This document shows, piece after piece, positions 1-11,757 of a stretch of DNA of 64,000 nucleotides; position 1 is the first letter of the stretch, and every line of letters begins with the position of its first letter. The stretch lies in the NCBI GenBank assembly GCA_009760855.2, contig WPIO01000183.1:1-64000 (forward strand), read 5' to 3'. The stretch comes from Cristatella mucedo. Its lineage: Eukaryota; Bryozoa; Phylactolaemata; Cristatellidae. Both the position numbers and the translations under genes were made by a program. The notes under the pieces were generated by a model. That model had not been told where the DNA came from. It saw nothing but the letters and a program-made list of their open reading frames with translations, and made no database searches.

Positions 1-275
1 TGAAACGAGATAGAACGAGAACGAGATAGAACAGGAGAGAACGAGATAGGACAGGAGGAGAACGAGATAGAACGAGAGAGACGAGAGTTAGATATAGAGC
101 AGAGAGTGAGAGAGAGAAACGGTAGATAGAGTGAGAAGCGACAGAGATACAGAGAGGACAAGAGCCATACGAGTGAGACACATAGCACGAACCGAGAGCG
201 AACAGAGCGAGAGAGAGCTAGCTAGAACGAGATTAAATGCGTGAGTAATCGAGAGCGCAAGAGAGTTAGAGAAAC
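1..275. repeat. Tail of a D segment entering the window
   Basis: Decamer sequence (GATAGAACGAGA, AACAGGAGAGAACGAGATAG) equivalent to 13791-14022 and 26465-26694. It shows that another D segment, and so probably another unit, lies to the left. From about 60 onward it carries many single-base differences from the other two copies. Confidence 0.8.
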
Positions 276-1431
276 GGGAGTTATAGAGAGTGAGAAAGCG
301 AGAGATAACGACGGGACCATGAAAATTAAGAGTGAGAGAGTTTAGGAGCAACAGAAAGCGAGATAGATAGAGAAAGCAAGCAAGAGCGCGAGAGTCGAGA
401 GAGAGAGAGAGCTGATAGAGTCGAGAAAGCGAGAGAGCAAGTGAGAAGTAGAAGTGCGAGGAGCAAGAGAGTGAGGTTGACAAAGAACGAAAGAAATTGA
501 CAGAGAGCGAGTAGATAGAGAGCGAGTAAGAGAGAGCGAGTTAGCGAGTGTCGTAGGAGCAAGAGAAGGATAGCGAGAGCGCAAGAGAGAGACAGGCGAA
601 AAAGAGAGAAAAGCGAGAGATCAAAAAAGATAGTTAGATATAGTTAGATAGAGAGCGAGTGGTGGGAGTGGCGAACCGACAGAGCGAGAGCGTTGGCGAG
701 AGTAAACGGGAGAAAGAGAGAGAGAGAGCAAGATGTTGCAAAAGCGAAAGAGGCAGAGAGAGAGAGCAAGAATGAGTGAGAGCCAGAGAAAGAGAGCGAG
801 AAAGAGAGCGGGGAGAGAGAGGAAGCGAGAGAGAGAAGTGAGAGTAAAAGTGAGTAAAGTAAGCCTAGTGATAGAGAGTGAGAGAGAGAGTAAGCGAGAG
901 TGTAAGAGAGAAAGTGGGACAGAGAAAGCGAGAGAGAATGAGCGAAAGAGATAAAGAGAGCGAGAGGTAGGGAGCAAAAGAAACAGAGCGAGAGAGATGA
1001 GCGAGAGAGGGAGAGAGAGATAGTGAAAGAGAGCGAAAGATAGAGCGATGGAGATAGAGAGAGCGGTGAAAGGACGAGTGAGAGTGAAACGAGTAAGAAA
1101 GAGCGACCCAAGGTAAAGAGAACGAGAGAGAGGCGGGAGATAAAGCGAGAGCGAAAGAGAAAAAGAAAGCGGGTAAGAGAGAGTGAAAGAGCGAGAGCTA
1201 GAGACAGAGAGAGAGAGAGAGCGAAAGCGAGACTGAAGGAGATAGGGCAAGAGAGATAGAGAGAAAGAGAGATATAGAGAAAGAAGAGATAGAGATAGAG
1301 AAGAAGAAGATAAAGAAAGAGATAGAGAAAGAAGAGATAGAGAAAGAAGAGATAGAGAAAAAGCGAGAGAGACCTAGAGAGTAAGAGAGCGAAAGAGAGA
1401 GCGAGTGAGAGAGCCAGCGAGTTAGAGAGAC

Positions 1432-1468
<37 letters not shown>

Positions 1469-1984
1469 AAGAAAGAGAGAGCAAGAAAGAGAAAGCGAGA
1501 CAGAAAGCGAAAGAGAAAGCAAGAGCGTTGGAGAGCGAGAGAGAGCGAATGCAAGGGCGGGACAGCAAGAGAGAGTAAGAAAGAGAGAGCGAGAGACTAG
1601 GCGAGATGCAGAGAAACAGAGAGAAAGCAAGAGAGAGTAAGTGAGAGTGAGTAGTAGAGAGCGAGTGTGCAAACGCGAGCGAGAGAGAGCGAAAGAATGC
1701 GAGAGTGAGCGAGATAGCGAGACAGAGAGATCGACAGCGACTGAGAGGGCCAGTGAGAGAGTAACAGAGAGAGCAAGATAGAGAGAGAGACCGAGAAATA
1801 GAGCGGAAGGGAGAGATATAATATAGCAAGAGAGACAGAAAGAGAGAACAAGAAAAAGAGAGGAAGAGAGAGAGATTAAGAGCCAGATGAAGCGAGGGAG
1901 AGAAAGAGCGAAATTAAGAGCGAGAGAGTAAGCGAGAGCGAGAGCCAGAGAGAGAAAAAATAGAGTGAGAAGAGCAAGAGAGAG

Positions 1985-2026
<42 letters not shown>

Positions 2027-2736
2027 GGAGTAATAGAGAGAAAAAGAGAGAGAGTGAGATTTAGAGAGAGCGAGTAAAAGAGAGTGAGTAAGAGAGAGCG
2101 AATCAGGCAGAGCTTGAGAGCAAGAGAGAGTGAGAGAGCGACAGAAAGCGGGACATAGCGAGAGAGCAACAGAGAGCGCGCGAAAGAGAGAAAGCGAGAG
2201 AGTGAGCGAGATAGAGAGAAACAGAGACAGAGAGCAAGAGAGTGAGAGAGAGAGTGAGATATCGCTTCATAGAGAGCAAGAGAAAGCGAGCGAGAGAGCG
2301 AGAGCACGGTGAACGGAAGAAAGAGAGTGAGAAAGAGCGAGAGGAAGCAAGAGAGATAGAGAGTGCAAGAAAGAGAGAGAGTGCAAGAGAGAGAGAGAGA
2401 GAGAAACAGAGAAAGAGGGCGAGAAAGAGAGCGGAGAGAGAGCGAGAGAAAGTGAGAGAAAGAGAGTAAAGGAGACCGAGAGATAAAGAGCAGAGAGAGT
2501 AAGCGAGAGAGAGAGAGAGAAAGTGAGACAGAGAAAGCGAAAGTGAGCGAGAGAGATAGAGGGAGCAAAAGGGAGAGAGAGAGAAAGACGGTAAGCGAAA
2601 GCGAGAGAGAGAGATTGCGATAGAGAGCGAAAGTTAGAGCGAGAGAGAGAGCGAGAGAGAGCAAGTGCGAGAGAACGAGTAGGATAGAGCAAGCGAGTGA
2701 AAGAATGCCATTTTAAGAGAACGAGAGAGATAAAGC

Positions 2737-2767
<31 letters not shown>

Positions 2768-4523
2768 CGAGAGAGCGAGAGAGAGCGAAAGCAAGAGCAA
2801 TAGAGAAGAAGCGAGAGACTGAGTGATATAGAGAGAAACAGAGAGACAGAGATCAAGAGAGTGAGAGACAGTGAAATATAGCTAGATAGAGAGCGAGCTA
2901 GAGAGTGCGAGCGAGAGAGAGCCAGAGCTTTGCGAGAGTGAGCGGGAGAAAGAGAGAGTGAGAAAGAGCGAGAGAGAGGAAGCAAGAGCGAGAGAAAGCG
3001 AGAGATAGAGAGAGCAAGAGTTGTGAGTGAGCGAACCAGAGAAAGAGATCGGGGAGAGAGAGCAAATGAGAACGTGAGAATAAGAGAGTAAAGGAGAGCC
3101 AGTGATAGAGAGCAAGCGAGAAAGTAAGCGAGTGTCCGAGAGGAATTGAGACAGAGGAAGCGAGAGAGAGTGAGCATTAGAGATAGAGCGAGATAGAGCG
3201 AGCGAGAGCTAGGGAGCAAAAGAGAGAGAGCGACAGATAGAGCAAGAGATAGGCAGACAGAGACAACTTGAGTGTGAGGGAGCAAGAGAGAGAAACAGAG
3301 TAGGAGAGCGAGTGATCGAGAGCGAGTAAGAGTGAGCGAGTTGAAGGAGAGCGTGAGAGCAAGAGAGAGCAATAGAGCGAGGGAGAGCGGGAGAAAGCGA
3401 GAGAGCAAGACAGAGAGCGCGAAAGAGAGAGCGAGCGAGAGACAGAGCAACGGAGAGAGGGTACGGGGGAGAGCAAGAGCAGGAGAAAGAGAAACGTGAC
3501 CAAGGGCGTAAGTATAAGCAAGAGAGGGAGAGGTCGAGAGAGTGAGAGCAGGATCGAGAGCGACTGAGCGAGAACGACAAAAAGAGCGAGAACCAGAGAG
3601 AGATAGAGGCCTAGAAACGGAGAGAAAGAGCGAGCGAGAGCGACAGAGAGGAAGACCGAGAGGAAGAGAGAGCGAGACAGAAAGATCGAGATAGTGACAG
3701 CGAGAGAGAGAGACAGCGAGAGCGAGAGCAAAAGAGCGAACGGGGGAGAGAAAGAGGAGACAGAAAAAACTAGAGAGAGACAGATAGAGCACGAAAGAAA
3801 GCAAGAGAGAGAAAGCAAGCGAGAGTGAGAGAGCGAGAGAAAGCGAGAGACAGCGAGAGAGACAGAGTTTTAGAGAGCCGGTGACAGATAGAAAGCGCAA
3901 AAGAATGTGAGATCGCGCGAGAGTGAGAGAGAATGAGAGTCAGAGGAAGAGAAAGCGAGAGACAAAGGGAGCGAGAGAGCAAGCAAAAGAGCAAGCGAGA
4001 GAGGGCGAGAAAAAGATAGTGAGAGAGAGAGAGAGAACGAGTGAGAAAGAGAGCGAGAAAGAAAACAAGTGAGAGACAGCAAAATAGAGCGAAAAAGAAA
4101 ACGGAAAAAGAGCTAGGGTGAGAGAGCGAGAGCAAGAGAAAATGAGCCTGCAAGAAAGCGAGAGTGCAAGAGAGAGAGAGCAAGAGAGAGGAAGCGAGAG
4201 AAAGAGGGGGAGAGCGAGCGGGAGAGAGACAGCGCTAGAGAGACGGAGAGAGAGAGAGAGCGATAGTAAAAAAGTTAGCGAGCGCGAAAGATATTGCGAG
4301 TTCGCGAAATGCGGAGCTAGTGAGAGAGAGAGAAAGCGAGTGGGAAAGCGAGTGGGAAAGCGAGAGAATGAGAGGGCGAGAGAGCGAGAGAGTAGGAGTG
4401 AGAGAGAGAGTGAGATACAGTGAGTAATAGAAGGCGAGTGAGAAAGAGCGAGAGACAAGAGCAAGAGAGAGAAAAAAAGGGCGAGAGACAGAGCAAGAAA
4501 GTATGAGCAAGGGAGATGGAGCA

Positions 4524-4554
<31 letters not shown>

Positions 4555-4806
4555 AATAGAGTGAGAGAGAGCGAGAGAGAGAGAGTAAGCGGGAGCAATA
4601 GACTGAGGGAGAGAGCCTCAGACTAAAGTGAGACAGAAAGAGATAGCGTAAGAACGAAATAGCGAAGGAGAGAGCAGAAGAGAGCGTAAAATACCAAGAG
4701 AGAAAGGAGTAGCGGGAGCGAATAAAAGAGAGCGAGTGAGGTTACAAGTGAGTGGAAGAGAGCAGGAGAGGGCGAGATGGTAAGAACGAGAAAAACAGAG
4801 TGCGGG
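276..4806. repeat. Segment A, purine-rich low-complexity block (unit 1)
   Basis: The plus strand is almost entirely A and G, with C mostly in GCGAG or GCAAG. Pure GA runs lie near 1434-1467 and 1987-2023. Non-GA landmarks such as ATATCGCTTCATAG near 2267, GCCATTTTAAG near 2707 and GTTCGCGAAATGCGG near 4300 recur in the same order in units 2 and 3, so the block was copied as a whole. Serine/leucine-rich (minus) and arginine/glutamate-rich (plus) frames are translations of the simple repeat. Confidence 0.9.
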
Positions 4807-6147
4807 AACTTAAATTATTATATGAGAGGATTTATAAAGGTAAAGGATATATATATTTAAAAAAGGCGCGTAAATGGTTTTATTAGGAGAGATAACTTCT
4901 TCAAAATGTGGGTGGAAGGTATTACCAGTAGGATAATCATCACTTCAAGAGATTTGTTATAACAATTAAGGATATATTTTCCAAAAAAGAACGAGTAAAT
5001 GGTTTTATTAGTAGATCACTTACTCGTAATGCCTGCGGTCAAAGATCCTTCTAGTAAAATAATAAATTATTCAATAAGCCTATGTAAAGAAATCATGGAT
5101 ATATTGCTCCGGAAGAAAAGACGCGTAAATGGTTTGAGCAGTGTAGATAACTTACTAAGAAGGCCGGCGGTTTAAAGGTTCCAACAGCGGGATAGCGAAG
5201 TAATAATTGAAAATAATGACATGTATTATTTAAATTAATGAATAATGATTAAGGATATATACTTCCAATAAAACAAAGTAACCATAACAAGTCTTAGCAG
5301 GGAAGAACGCCTGCGCTTTGTTGCATCGGCCAGCGGGCTAATAAATCACTTTTTGACACAATAGTTATCGCTAAAGGATACACAGTTCTAGAAGAAAAGA
5401 CGCGTAAATGGTTTTAGGAGGGAAGATAACTTACTCGAAACGCCAGTGGTTATAGAGTACCACATGTAAGATACAATATTTAATGAGACTATGTATACAA
5501 CTAAAGGATGTATATTTCCGAAAGAGAAGACGCGTAAATAGTTTTAGCGGGGTAAACAACTTACTCGGAACGCTGATGTTTTGATGATTCTACCAGCATA
5601 CTATCGAAGTATTTATTGAGACTAATTTAAACACTAAAGGATGTATATTTCCGAAAGAAAAGATGCGTAAATGGTTTCAGCAGGGCAAATAACTTACTCG
5701 GAACTACGGCGGTTTGACGGATCTACCAGCAGGATAACGGAGTATTTCTTAAGTAATCTTAACACTAAAGGATATATCTTTCTGGAAGAAACACGGGGCG
5801 AAAAAAGTTTCAGCAGGGATAGATAAGTAACCTGAACGTAAGTAACGCCTGCGGTATAAAGTATCTACCAGAGTGGTAATGAATTATTTATTAGGACAAT
5901 TAATAATACTAGAGGATATGCGTTGATGGAAGACAAGACGTGTAAATGGTTTGTGCAGGAAAGATAACTTGCTCGAAAAGCCGGCGGTTTAAAAGATGTA
6001 CCAGCGGTTAACGAAGTACCCTTTGAGACTAATTATACCACTAAAGGATATAGATTTCTGGAAGAAATAAGGCGCCTAAAAAGTTTCATCAGCGGTATAA
6101 GTTTCCTGCAACACCTGCTGTTTGAAAGATCTACCATTGGGTCAACA
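4807..6147. repeat. Segment B, ten diverged ~130-bp AT-rich monomers (unit 1)
   Basis: Ten copies of a monomer whose best conserved word is AAAGGATATATATTTCC, then GAAAAGACGCGTAAATGG, then AACTTACTCGGAACGCC, then TCTACCAGCAGGATAA. The GG of each GGATAT word lies at 4845, 4970, 5097, 5253, 5376, 5506, 5639, 5770, 5914 and 6046, giving steps of 123 to 156 bp. The monomers differ strongly from one another, but the whole block is nearly unchanged between units. No open frame or RNA fold is supported. Confidence 0.92.
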
Positions 6148-6239
6148 GACCGCCGTCGACTAGCGATAGCGACGAGCGACCTTATAGTGGTGAGTGACCT
6201 ATAACAAGAAGCTAGTGTCGAAGGAAGCAGTAATATGTA

Positions 6240-6290
6240 ATATTATATATATATATATATATGTATATAAAATTATATATATATATTATA
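6240..6290. repeat. TA-rich array, first C sub-block, unit 1
   Basis: Nearly pure alternating TA broken by GTATATAAAATT. Self-complementary, so able to unwind or form a cruciform. Confidence 0.9.
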
Positions 6291-6664
6291 AGTTAGAATA
6301 TACAACAAGAGATATAAGCTGGTAGTCCTTTCAAACTATTGGTAATCATCACAAGGAAATTCCCTTTCCTGCTGAAAAAAAATAAACAATTTTTTTTTGC
6401 CTTCGTACAGCCTTCAATTTAAGAAAGTAAACATCCTAAACTTAGTGTCAGCTCGGCCGACTTATGACCTAAATGACCAGATAGAAACCGCAAGAGATAG
6501 ACCACAAGCTACATACCTTCAGTGAGAGACCGCAAGCGAGAAGCCGCCAGAGAGACCGCCAGCGAGAGACTGCCGAAGAGAAACCGCCGTCGACTAGCGA
6601 TTGTGACGAGCGACGAGCGAATTTATAGAGGCTAGCGACCTATAACAAGGAGCGAGTGACAGAA

Positions 6665-6737
6665 GATATAATATTTAATATATTATATAAATATATATTA
6701 TATATTTATATATCATATATAATATATATATATAATA
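6665..6737. repeat. TA-rich array, second C sub-block, unit 1
   Basis: A+T only except for one C (TATCATATA) across about 70 bp. It is less regular than the first array, with TTAATATATTATATAAA-type phase changes. Confidence 0.88.
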
Positions 6738-7722
6738 AGATAGTAGATAGAACAAGTGATAGAAGCTGGTAGTTCCTTTAAACCACCTTTATCACAAGGG
6801 AATTATCTTTCCTGCTAAAAACAATAAACATTTATTTCTTACCTCCGTGAAAAATACGTCTATATAAGAAAAGGAAAATCCTAAACTTAGTGTCAGCTCG
6901 ACCGACCTATGACCTAAACGACTATGCACGTAAACACGGATAGAGGCCGCAAGAGACAGACCACCAGCTGCATACTGTCGGTGGGAGACCGCAAGCGTGA
7001 GGCCGCCAGACTGGTGGCGAGAGACCGACGGCAAGAGACCGCCAGCCAGAGCATGTCAACGAGTAACCGCCGGTAAGAGACCGCCAGAGTGAGTGACTGC
7101 CTGCGAATGACCGCCAGCGAGAGACCGCTAGCGAGAATCCGTTAAAGAGACCGCCAGAGAGGGACAGCCCGCGAATGACCGCTAGCGAGAGACCAGTTGC
7201 TACAGACCGGTACAGATATACCGCTAGACCGCTAGCGCCAGGCCGCTAGCGAGATACCATGAAAAAGGAACCGCCAGACCGCCATAATGAGACCGTAAGA
7301 AAAAAACGGCCTGCGAGATACTGCAAACGAGAGACCGCTAGTGAGAAACCATAAAAGAGAGACTGCCAGACCGCTAGAGAGAGTCGGCCCGCGAATGACC
7401 ACTAGCGAGATACCACTAGCGAGAGACCGTTAAAAAGAGACTGCCATACCGCAAGCGAGATACCGCAAGCGAGATACCGCAAACGAGAGACCGCAAACGA
7501 GAGACCGCTAGCGAGACACCGCCAGACAGAGATTGCCAGAGACAGACCGCCAGCTACATACCGCCAGGTTCAAACCGCCAGTGAGAGACCGCCAGCGAGA
7601 GACTGCTGAAGAGAGACCGCCGTAGACTAGCGATAGCGACTAGCGACAAGCGACTTTACACAGACGAGCGACCTATAAGGAGCGAGAAACAGAAAAAACA
7701 TTATATAATATATGAATTTTAC

Positions 7723-7724
<2 letters not shown>

Positions 7725-7757
<33 letters not shown>
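7725..7757. repeat. Perfect (AT)n array, third C sub-block, unit 1
   Basis: About 16 uninterrupted AT dinucleotides following TTTTACAG. Confidence 0.92.
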
Positions 7758-7758
<1 letters not shown>

Positions 7759-8646
7759 ATAGAAGATAGAGCAAGAGATAGAAGCTGGTAGTTCCTTCAA
7801 ACCACCGTTATCATCAACCACAGTCACAAGGAAATTATCTCCCCTGCTAAAAAAAAAAATAGACACTCATTTTTAACGTTCATGAAAAGTACGACTATAT
7901 AAGATAATGAAAATACTAAACTTAGTGTAAGCTCGGCTGACTAATGTCCTGAATGACAATGCACGTAAACACAGACAGAGACCGCCAGAAAGAGACCACC
8001 AGACCAGCTACATAGTGACTGACAGTGAGAGACGCCAGCGAGCGGCCGCCAGAATGCTACTGAGAGACCGACGGCGAGAGACCGCCAGCCAAAGCCAGCT
8101 AAAGAGTAACCGCCGGTAAGAGAGCGCCAGAGAGTGACGGCCCGCGAATGACAGCCAGTGGGAGACCGCTAGCGAGAGACCGTTAATGAGGTATCGCCAG
8201 ACCCATAGCGAAGGACCGTGAAAAAGTGACCGCCAGAGTGAGACCACCAGCGAGTAACCGTGAAAGTGAGCATCAGAGAAAGATGGTCCGCGAATGACCG
8301 CTAGCGAGAAGTAGCTACAAACGAGCCCGCTGGACCGCTGGCGCCGGGCCTCTAGTGAGAACGAGTGACCGCAACACAGATATTGCCAGAGACTGTGCGC
8401 CAGCTACATACCGCTAGTGAGAGACTGCAGAAGACAGACCGCCGTAGGCGTTAGCGACTTAATAGGGACGAGCGACCTATGAGAAGAAAGAGGCAGAATA
8501 GATATATTATGTAAATTGATTGAAGAAAGAACGCGAGAGAACGCGAGAGAACGAGAAGGAACGCTAGAGAACGAGAAAGAACGAGAAAGAACGCGAGAGA
8601 ACGCGAGAGAACGCGAGAGAACGAGAAAGAACGCGAGAGTTAGCTA

Positions 8647-8812
8647 GAGAGCTAGAGTTAGAGAGCTAGAGTTAGAGAGCTAGAGTTAGAGAGCTAGAGT
8701 TAGAGAGCTAGAGTTAGAGAGCTAGAGTTAGAGAGCTAGAGTTAGAGAGCTAGAGTTAGAGAGCTAGAGTTAGAGAGCTAGAGTTAGAGAGCTAGAGTTA
8801 GAGAGCTAGAGT
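8647..8812. repeat. 14-bp array (TAGAGTTAGAGAGC)n, unit 1, first
   Basis: About 12 near-perfect copies after the GAACGCGAGA decamers. It breaks off into GTAGAACGAGAGAG. Confidence 0.93.
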
Positions 8813-8837
8813 AGAACGAGAGAGAACGAGAGAGTTA

Positions 8838-8945
8838 GAGAGAGAGTTAGAGAGCTAGAGTTAGAGAGCTAGAGTTAGAGAGCTAGAGTTAGAGAGCTAG
8901 AGTTAGAGAGCTAGAGTTAGAAAGCTAGAGTTAGAGAGCTCTCTA
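8838..8945. repeat. 14-bp array, unit 1, second
   Basis: About 7 copies that run directly into the palindrome at 8926. This second run has no counterpart at the same place in unit 2. Confidence 0.88.
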
Positions 8946-8951
8946 ACTCTA
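8926..8951. repeat. 26-bp perfect palindrome, class T
   Basis: The arm TAGAGTTAGAGAG is followed at once by its reverse complement. The arm is 13 of the 14 bases of the 14-mer monomer. The next bases are CGAGATGTTACGAGATG (class T). Confidence 0.95.
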
Positions 8952-9182
8952 CGAGATGTTACGAGATGTAACGAGATAGAGTAACGAGATAGAGTTAGAG
9001 AGCTAGAGATAGAGAGAGAGAGTTAGAGAGCTAGAGAACGAGAGCTAGAGAGAGAGAGAGATAGAACGAGATAGAACGAGATAGAACGAGAGAGAACGAG
9101 AGAGAACGAGAGAGAGAGAGAAAGAGAGAGAACAAGAGAAACGAGAGAACGAGAAAGAACGAGAGAGACGACTAGAGAGAAC

Positions 9183-9196
9183 TAGAGAGCTCTCTA
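9183..9196. repeat. Short palindrome (14 bp), class S
   Basis: TAGAGAGCTCTCTA, continuing ACTCTATGAGATAGAACG. The right half is the same CTCTCTAACTCTA as in the 26-bp form, but the left arm is replaced by GAACTAGAGAG sequence. Confidence 0.9.
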
Positions 9197-9323
9197 ACTC
9201 TATGAGATAGAACGAGACGAAACGAGATGAAACGAGATGGAACGAGATGGAACGAGATGGAACGAGATGGAACGAGATAGAACGAGAGAGAGAGAACGAG
9301 AGACCGAGATAGAGAGAGAGAGC

Positions 9324-9373
<50 letters not shown>

Positions 9374-9497
9374 GAGAGAACGAGAGAGAGAGAGAACGAG
9401 AGAGAACGAGAGAGAGAGAGAGAGAGAGAACGAGCGAAAGAGAGAACGAGAGAGAGAGCTAGAGTTAGAGAGAGAGATAGAGCTAGAGATAGAGAGC

Positions 9498-9523
9498 TAG
9501 AGTTAGAGAGCTCTCTAACTCTA
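9498..9523. repeat. 26-bp perfect palindrome, class W
   Basis: Same palindrome, followed by CGAGATGGAACGAGATGG (class W). Confidence 0.95.
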
Positions 9524-10246
9524 CGAGATGGAACGAGATGGAACGAGATGGAACGAGATGAAACGAGATGAAATGAGATGGAACGAAATGATGAAACGAG
9601 ATGGAAAGATATAGAACGAGATTTAGCGAGCTAGAACGAGATGGAACGAGAGAAACGAGAGAAAGAGATGAGAGCTGAGATGGAAGAGAGAGAAAGAGAT
9701 AGAAGAGCTAGAGTTAGACAGGAGAGCTAGAGTTAGGAGAGAGAGCTAGAGAGAGAGATAGAACGAGAGATTAGACGAGAGCTAGAGTTAGAGAGCGAGA
9801 GAGAGAGAGAGAGAGTGAGAGAGCTAGAGAGAGAACGAGAGAGAACGAGAGCGAGAGTTAGAGAGCTAGAGTTAGAGAGCTAGAGTTAGACGAGAGAGAG
9901 TTAGAGAGCGAGTTAGAGAGCGAGAGAGAGAGAGCTAGAGAGAGAGAGCTAGAGAAGAGAGCTAGAGGGAGAACGAGAGTTACGAGAGAAAACGAAAAGA
10001 GAACTAGAGTTAGAGAGCTAGAGTTAGAGAGCTAGAGTTATCGAGCTAGAGATAGAACGAGATCGAACGAGATTAGAACGAGATGTAAGAACGAACGAGA
10101 GAGAACGAGAGAGAGAGCGGGAGCAAAAAGAGAGAAAGAGAGAACGAGATAGACGAGAACAGAGAGAACGAGACAACGAGCGAAAACGAGAGACAACGAG
10201 AGAAGAGAAATCGAATGAGAGAACGAGAGAAACGAGAGAGAACGAG

Positions 10247-10258
10247 AGAGAGCTCTCT
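10247..10258. repeat. Short palindrome (12 bp), class S
   Basis: AGAGAGCTCTCT followed by AACTCTACGAGATAGAACG and GACGAAATGACAG. Confidence 0.9.
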
Positions 10259-10668
10259 AACTCTACGAGATAGAACGAGACGAAATGACAGATGAACGAG
10301 ATGGAACGAGATGGAACGAGATGAACGAGATGAAACGAGATAGAACGAGATAGAACGAGAGAGAACGAGAGAGAACGAGATCGATTGAGATCGATTGAGA
10401 TCGAACGAGATCGAGCGAGATGAACGAGATGTAACGAGATGGAGCGAGATAAAAAACGAGAGAGAGGACGAGATGGAACGAGATAAAACGAGAGAACAAG
10501 AGACCGAGAGAGCTAGAGTTAGCGAGAGAGTTAGAGTTGGAGAGAGAGAGCGAGAGCTAGAGTTAGAGAGAGAAAGCGAGAGCTAAAGTTGGATAGAGAG
10601 AGAGCGAGAGCTAGAGTTGGAGAGAGAGAGAGAGAGAGCGAGAGCTAGAGTTGGAGAGAGAGCTAGCG

Positions 10669-10813
10669 CTAGAGTTAGAGAGCTAGAGTTAGAGAGCTAG
10701 AGTTAGAGAGCTAGAGTTAGAGAGCTAGAGTTAGAGAGCTAGAGTTAGAGAGCTAGAGTTAGAGAGCTAGAGTTAGAGAGCTAGAGTTAGAGAGCTAGAG
10801 TTAGAGAGCTAGA
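10669..10813. repeat. 14-bp array, unit 1, third
   Basis: About 10 copies, entered through the 10-bp palindrome CTAGCGCTAG. Confidence 0.92.
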
Positions 10814-10940
10814 GAGAGAACGAGAGACGAGAGAGAACGAGAGAGAACGAGAGAGAAAGAGAGAGAACGAGAGAGAGCGAGAGAGAGAGAGAGAGAGAGA
10901 GAGAGCTAGAGTTAGAGAGAGAGAGCTAAAGTTAGAAAGC

Positions 10941-10966
10941 TAGAGTTAGAGAGCTCTCTAACTCTA
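10941..10966. repeat. 26-bp perfect palindrome, class T
   Basis: Followed by CGAGATGTTACGAGATG. Preceded by GCTAAAGTTAGAAAGC, as at 13130, 23505 and 25718. Confidence 0.95.
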
Positions 10967-11152
10967 CGAGATGTTACGAGATGTAACGAGATGTAACGAG
11001 ATGTAACGAGATAGAATCAGATAGAACGAGAAAGAGAAAGAACGAGATAGAACGAGATAGAACGAGATAGAACGAGAGAGAACGAGAGACAACGAGAGAC
11101 AACGAGAGAAAACAAGAGAGAATGAGAAAACGAGAGAACGAGTAAGAACGAG

Positions 11153-11164
11153 AGAGAGCTCTCT
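11153..11164. repeat. Short palindrome, class S
   Basis: Preceded by GAGTAAGAACGAGAG, followed by AACTCTACGAGATAGAACG. Confidence 0.9.
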
Positions 11165-11423
11165 AACTCTACGAGATAGAACGAGACGAAATGACATGAA
11201 ACGAGATGGAACGAGATTGAACGAGATGGAACGAGATGAAACGAGATAGAACGAGAACGAGATAGAACGAGATGGAGAGAGAACGAGAGAGAACGAAAGA
11301 GAACGAGAGAGAACGAGACAGAACGAGAGAGAACGAGAGAGAACGAGAGAGAACGAGAGAGAACGAGAGACAACGAGAGAAAACAAGAGAGAATGAGAAA
11401 ACGAGAGAACGAGTAAGAACGAG

Positions 11424-11435
11424 AGAGAGCTCTCT
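11424..11435. repeat. Short palindrome, class S (second in the block)
   Basis: About 270 bp after the S at 11153 with the same flanks. This S-to-S interval is a local tandem duplication. Confidence 0.9.
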
Positions 11436-11731
11436 AACTCTACGAGATAGAACGAGACGAAATGACATGAAACGAGATGGAACGAGATTGAACGAGATGG
11501 AACGAGATGAAACGAGATAGAACGAGAACGAGATAGAACGAGATGGAGAGAGAACGAGAGAGAACGAAAGAGAACGAGAGAGAACGAGAGAGAACGAGAG
11601 AGAACGAGAGAGAACGAGAGAGAACGAGAGAGAACGAGAGAGAACGAGAGAGAACGAGAGAGAACGAGAGAACGAGAGAGAACGAGAGAGAGAGCTAGAG
11701 TTAGAAAGAGAGAGAGCTAGACTTAGAGAGC

Positions 11732-11757
11732 TAGAGTTAGAGAGCTCTCTAACTCTA
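11732..11757. repeat. 26-bp perfect palindrome, class W
   Basis: Preceded by GCTAGACTTAGAGAGC, followed by CGAGATGGAACGAGATGG. Confidence 0.95.

Larger units (their letters stand above)
6148..8523. repeat. Segment C, three tandem sub-blocks with TA arrays and a 14-bp GACCGC minisatellite (unit 1)
   Basis: Sub-blocks start with an ACCGCCGT word at 6148, 6582 and 7615, and a truncated fourth starts at 8437. Each full one has a GAGCGACCTATAACAAG-like lead, a TA-rich array, a core (AAGCTGGTAGT, ACAAGGAAATT, CTTTCCTGCT, AAACTTAGTGTCAGCTCG), and then 14-bp repeats of the GAGACCGCTAGCGA or GAGACCGCCAGCGA type ending in GAGACTGC-GAAGA. Lengths are about 434, 1033 and 822 bp. The AT-rich core is a candidate for decayed unique or transposon sequence, but I see no terminal repeats or coding frame. 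Confidence 0.88.

Noticed and set aside
4807-6147. Possible CRISPR-like array (regular monomers with variable parts)
   Set aside because: The monomers are about 130 bp, diverged along their whole length, with no short invariant repeat and no cas genes.
7566-7576. GGTTCAAACCG, close to a tRNA/SINE B-box
   Set aside because: A single 10-of-11 match with no A-box upstream and no cloverleaf potential seen. Expected by chance in a large repeat array.
8008-8247. 79-codon minus-strand frame identical in all three units
   Set aside because: Identity reflects recent duplication of the whole unit. The translation is that of the 14-bp GACCGC repeat.
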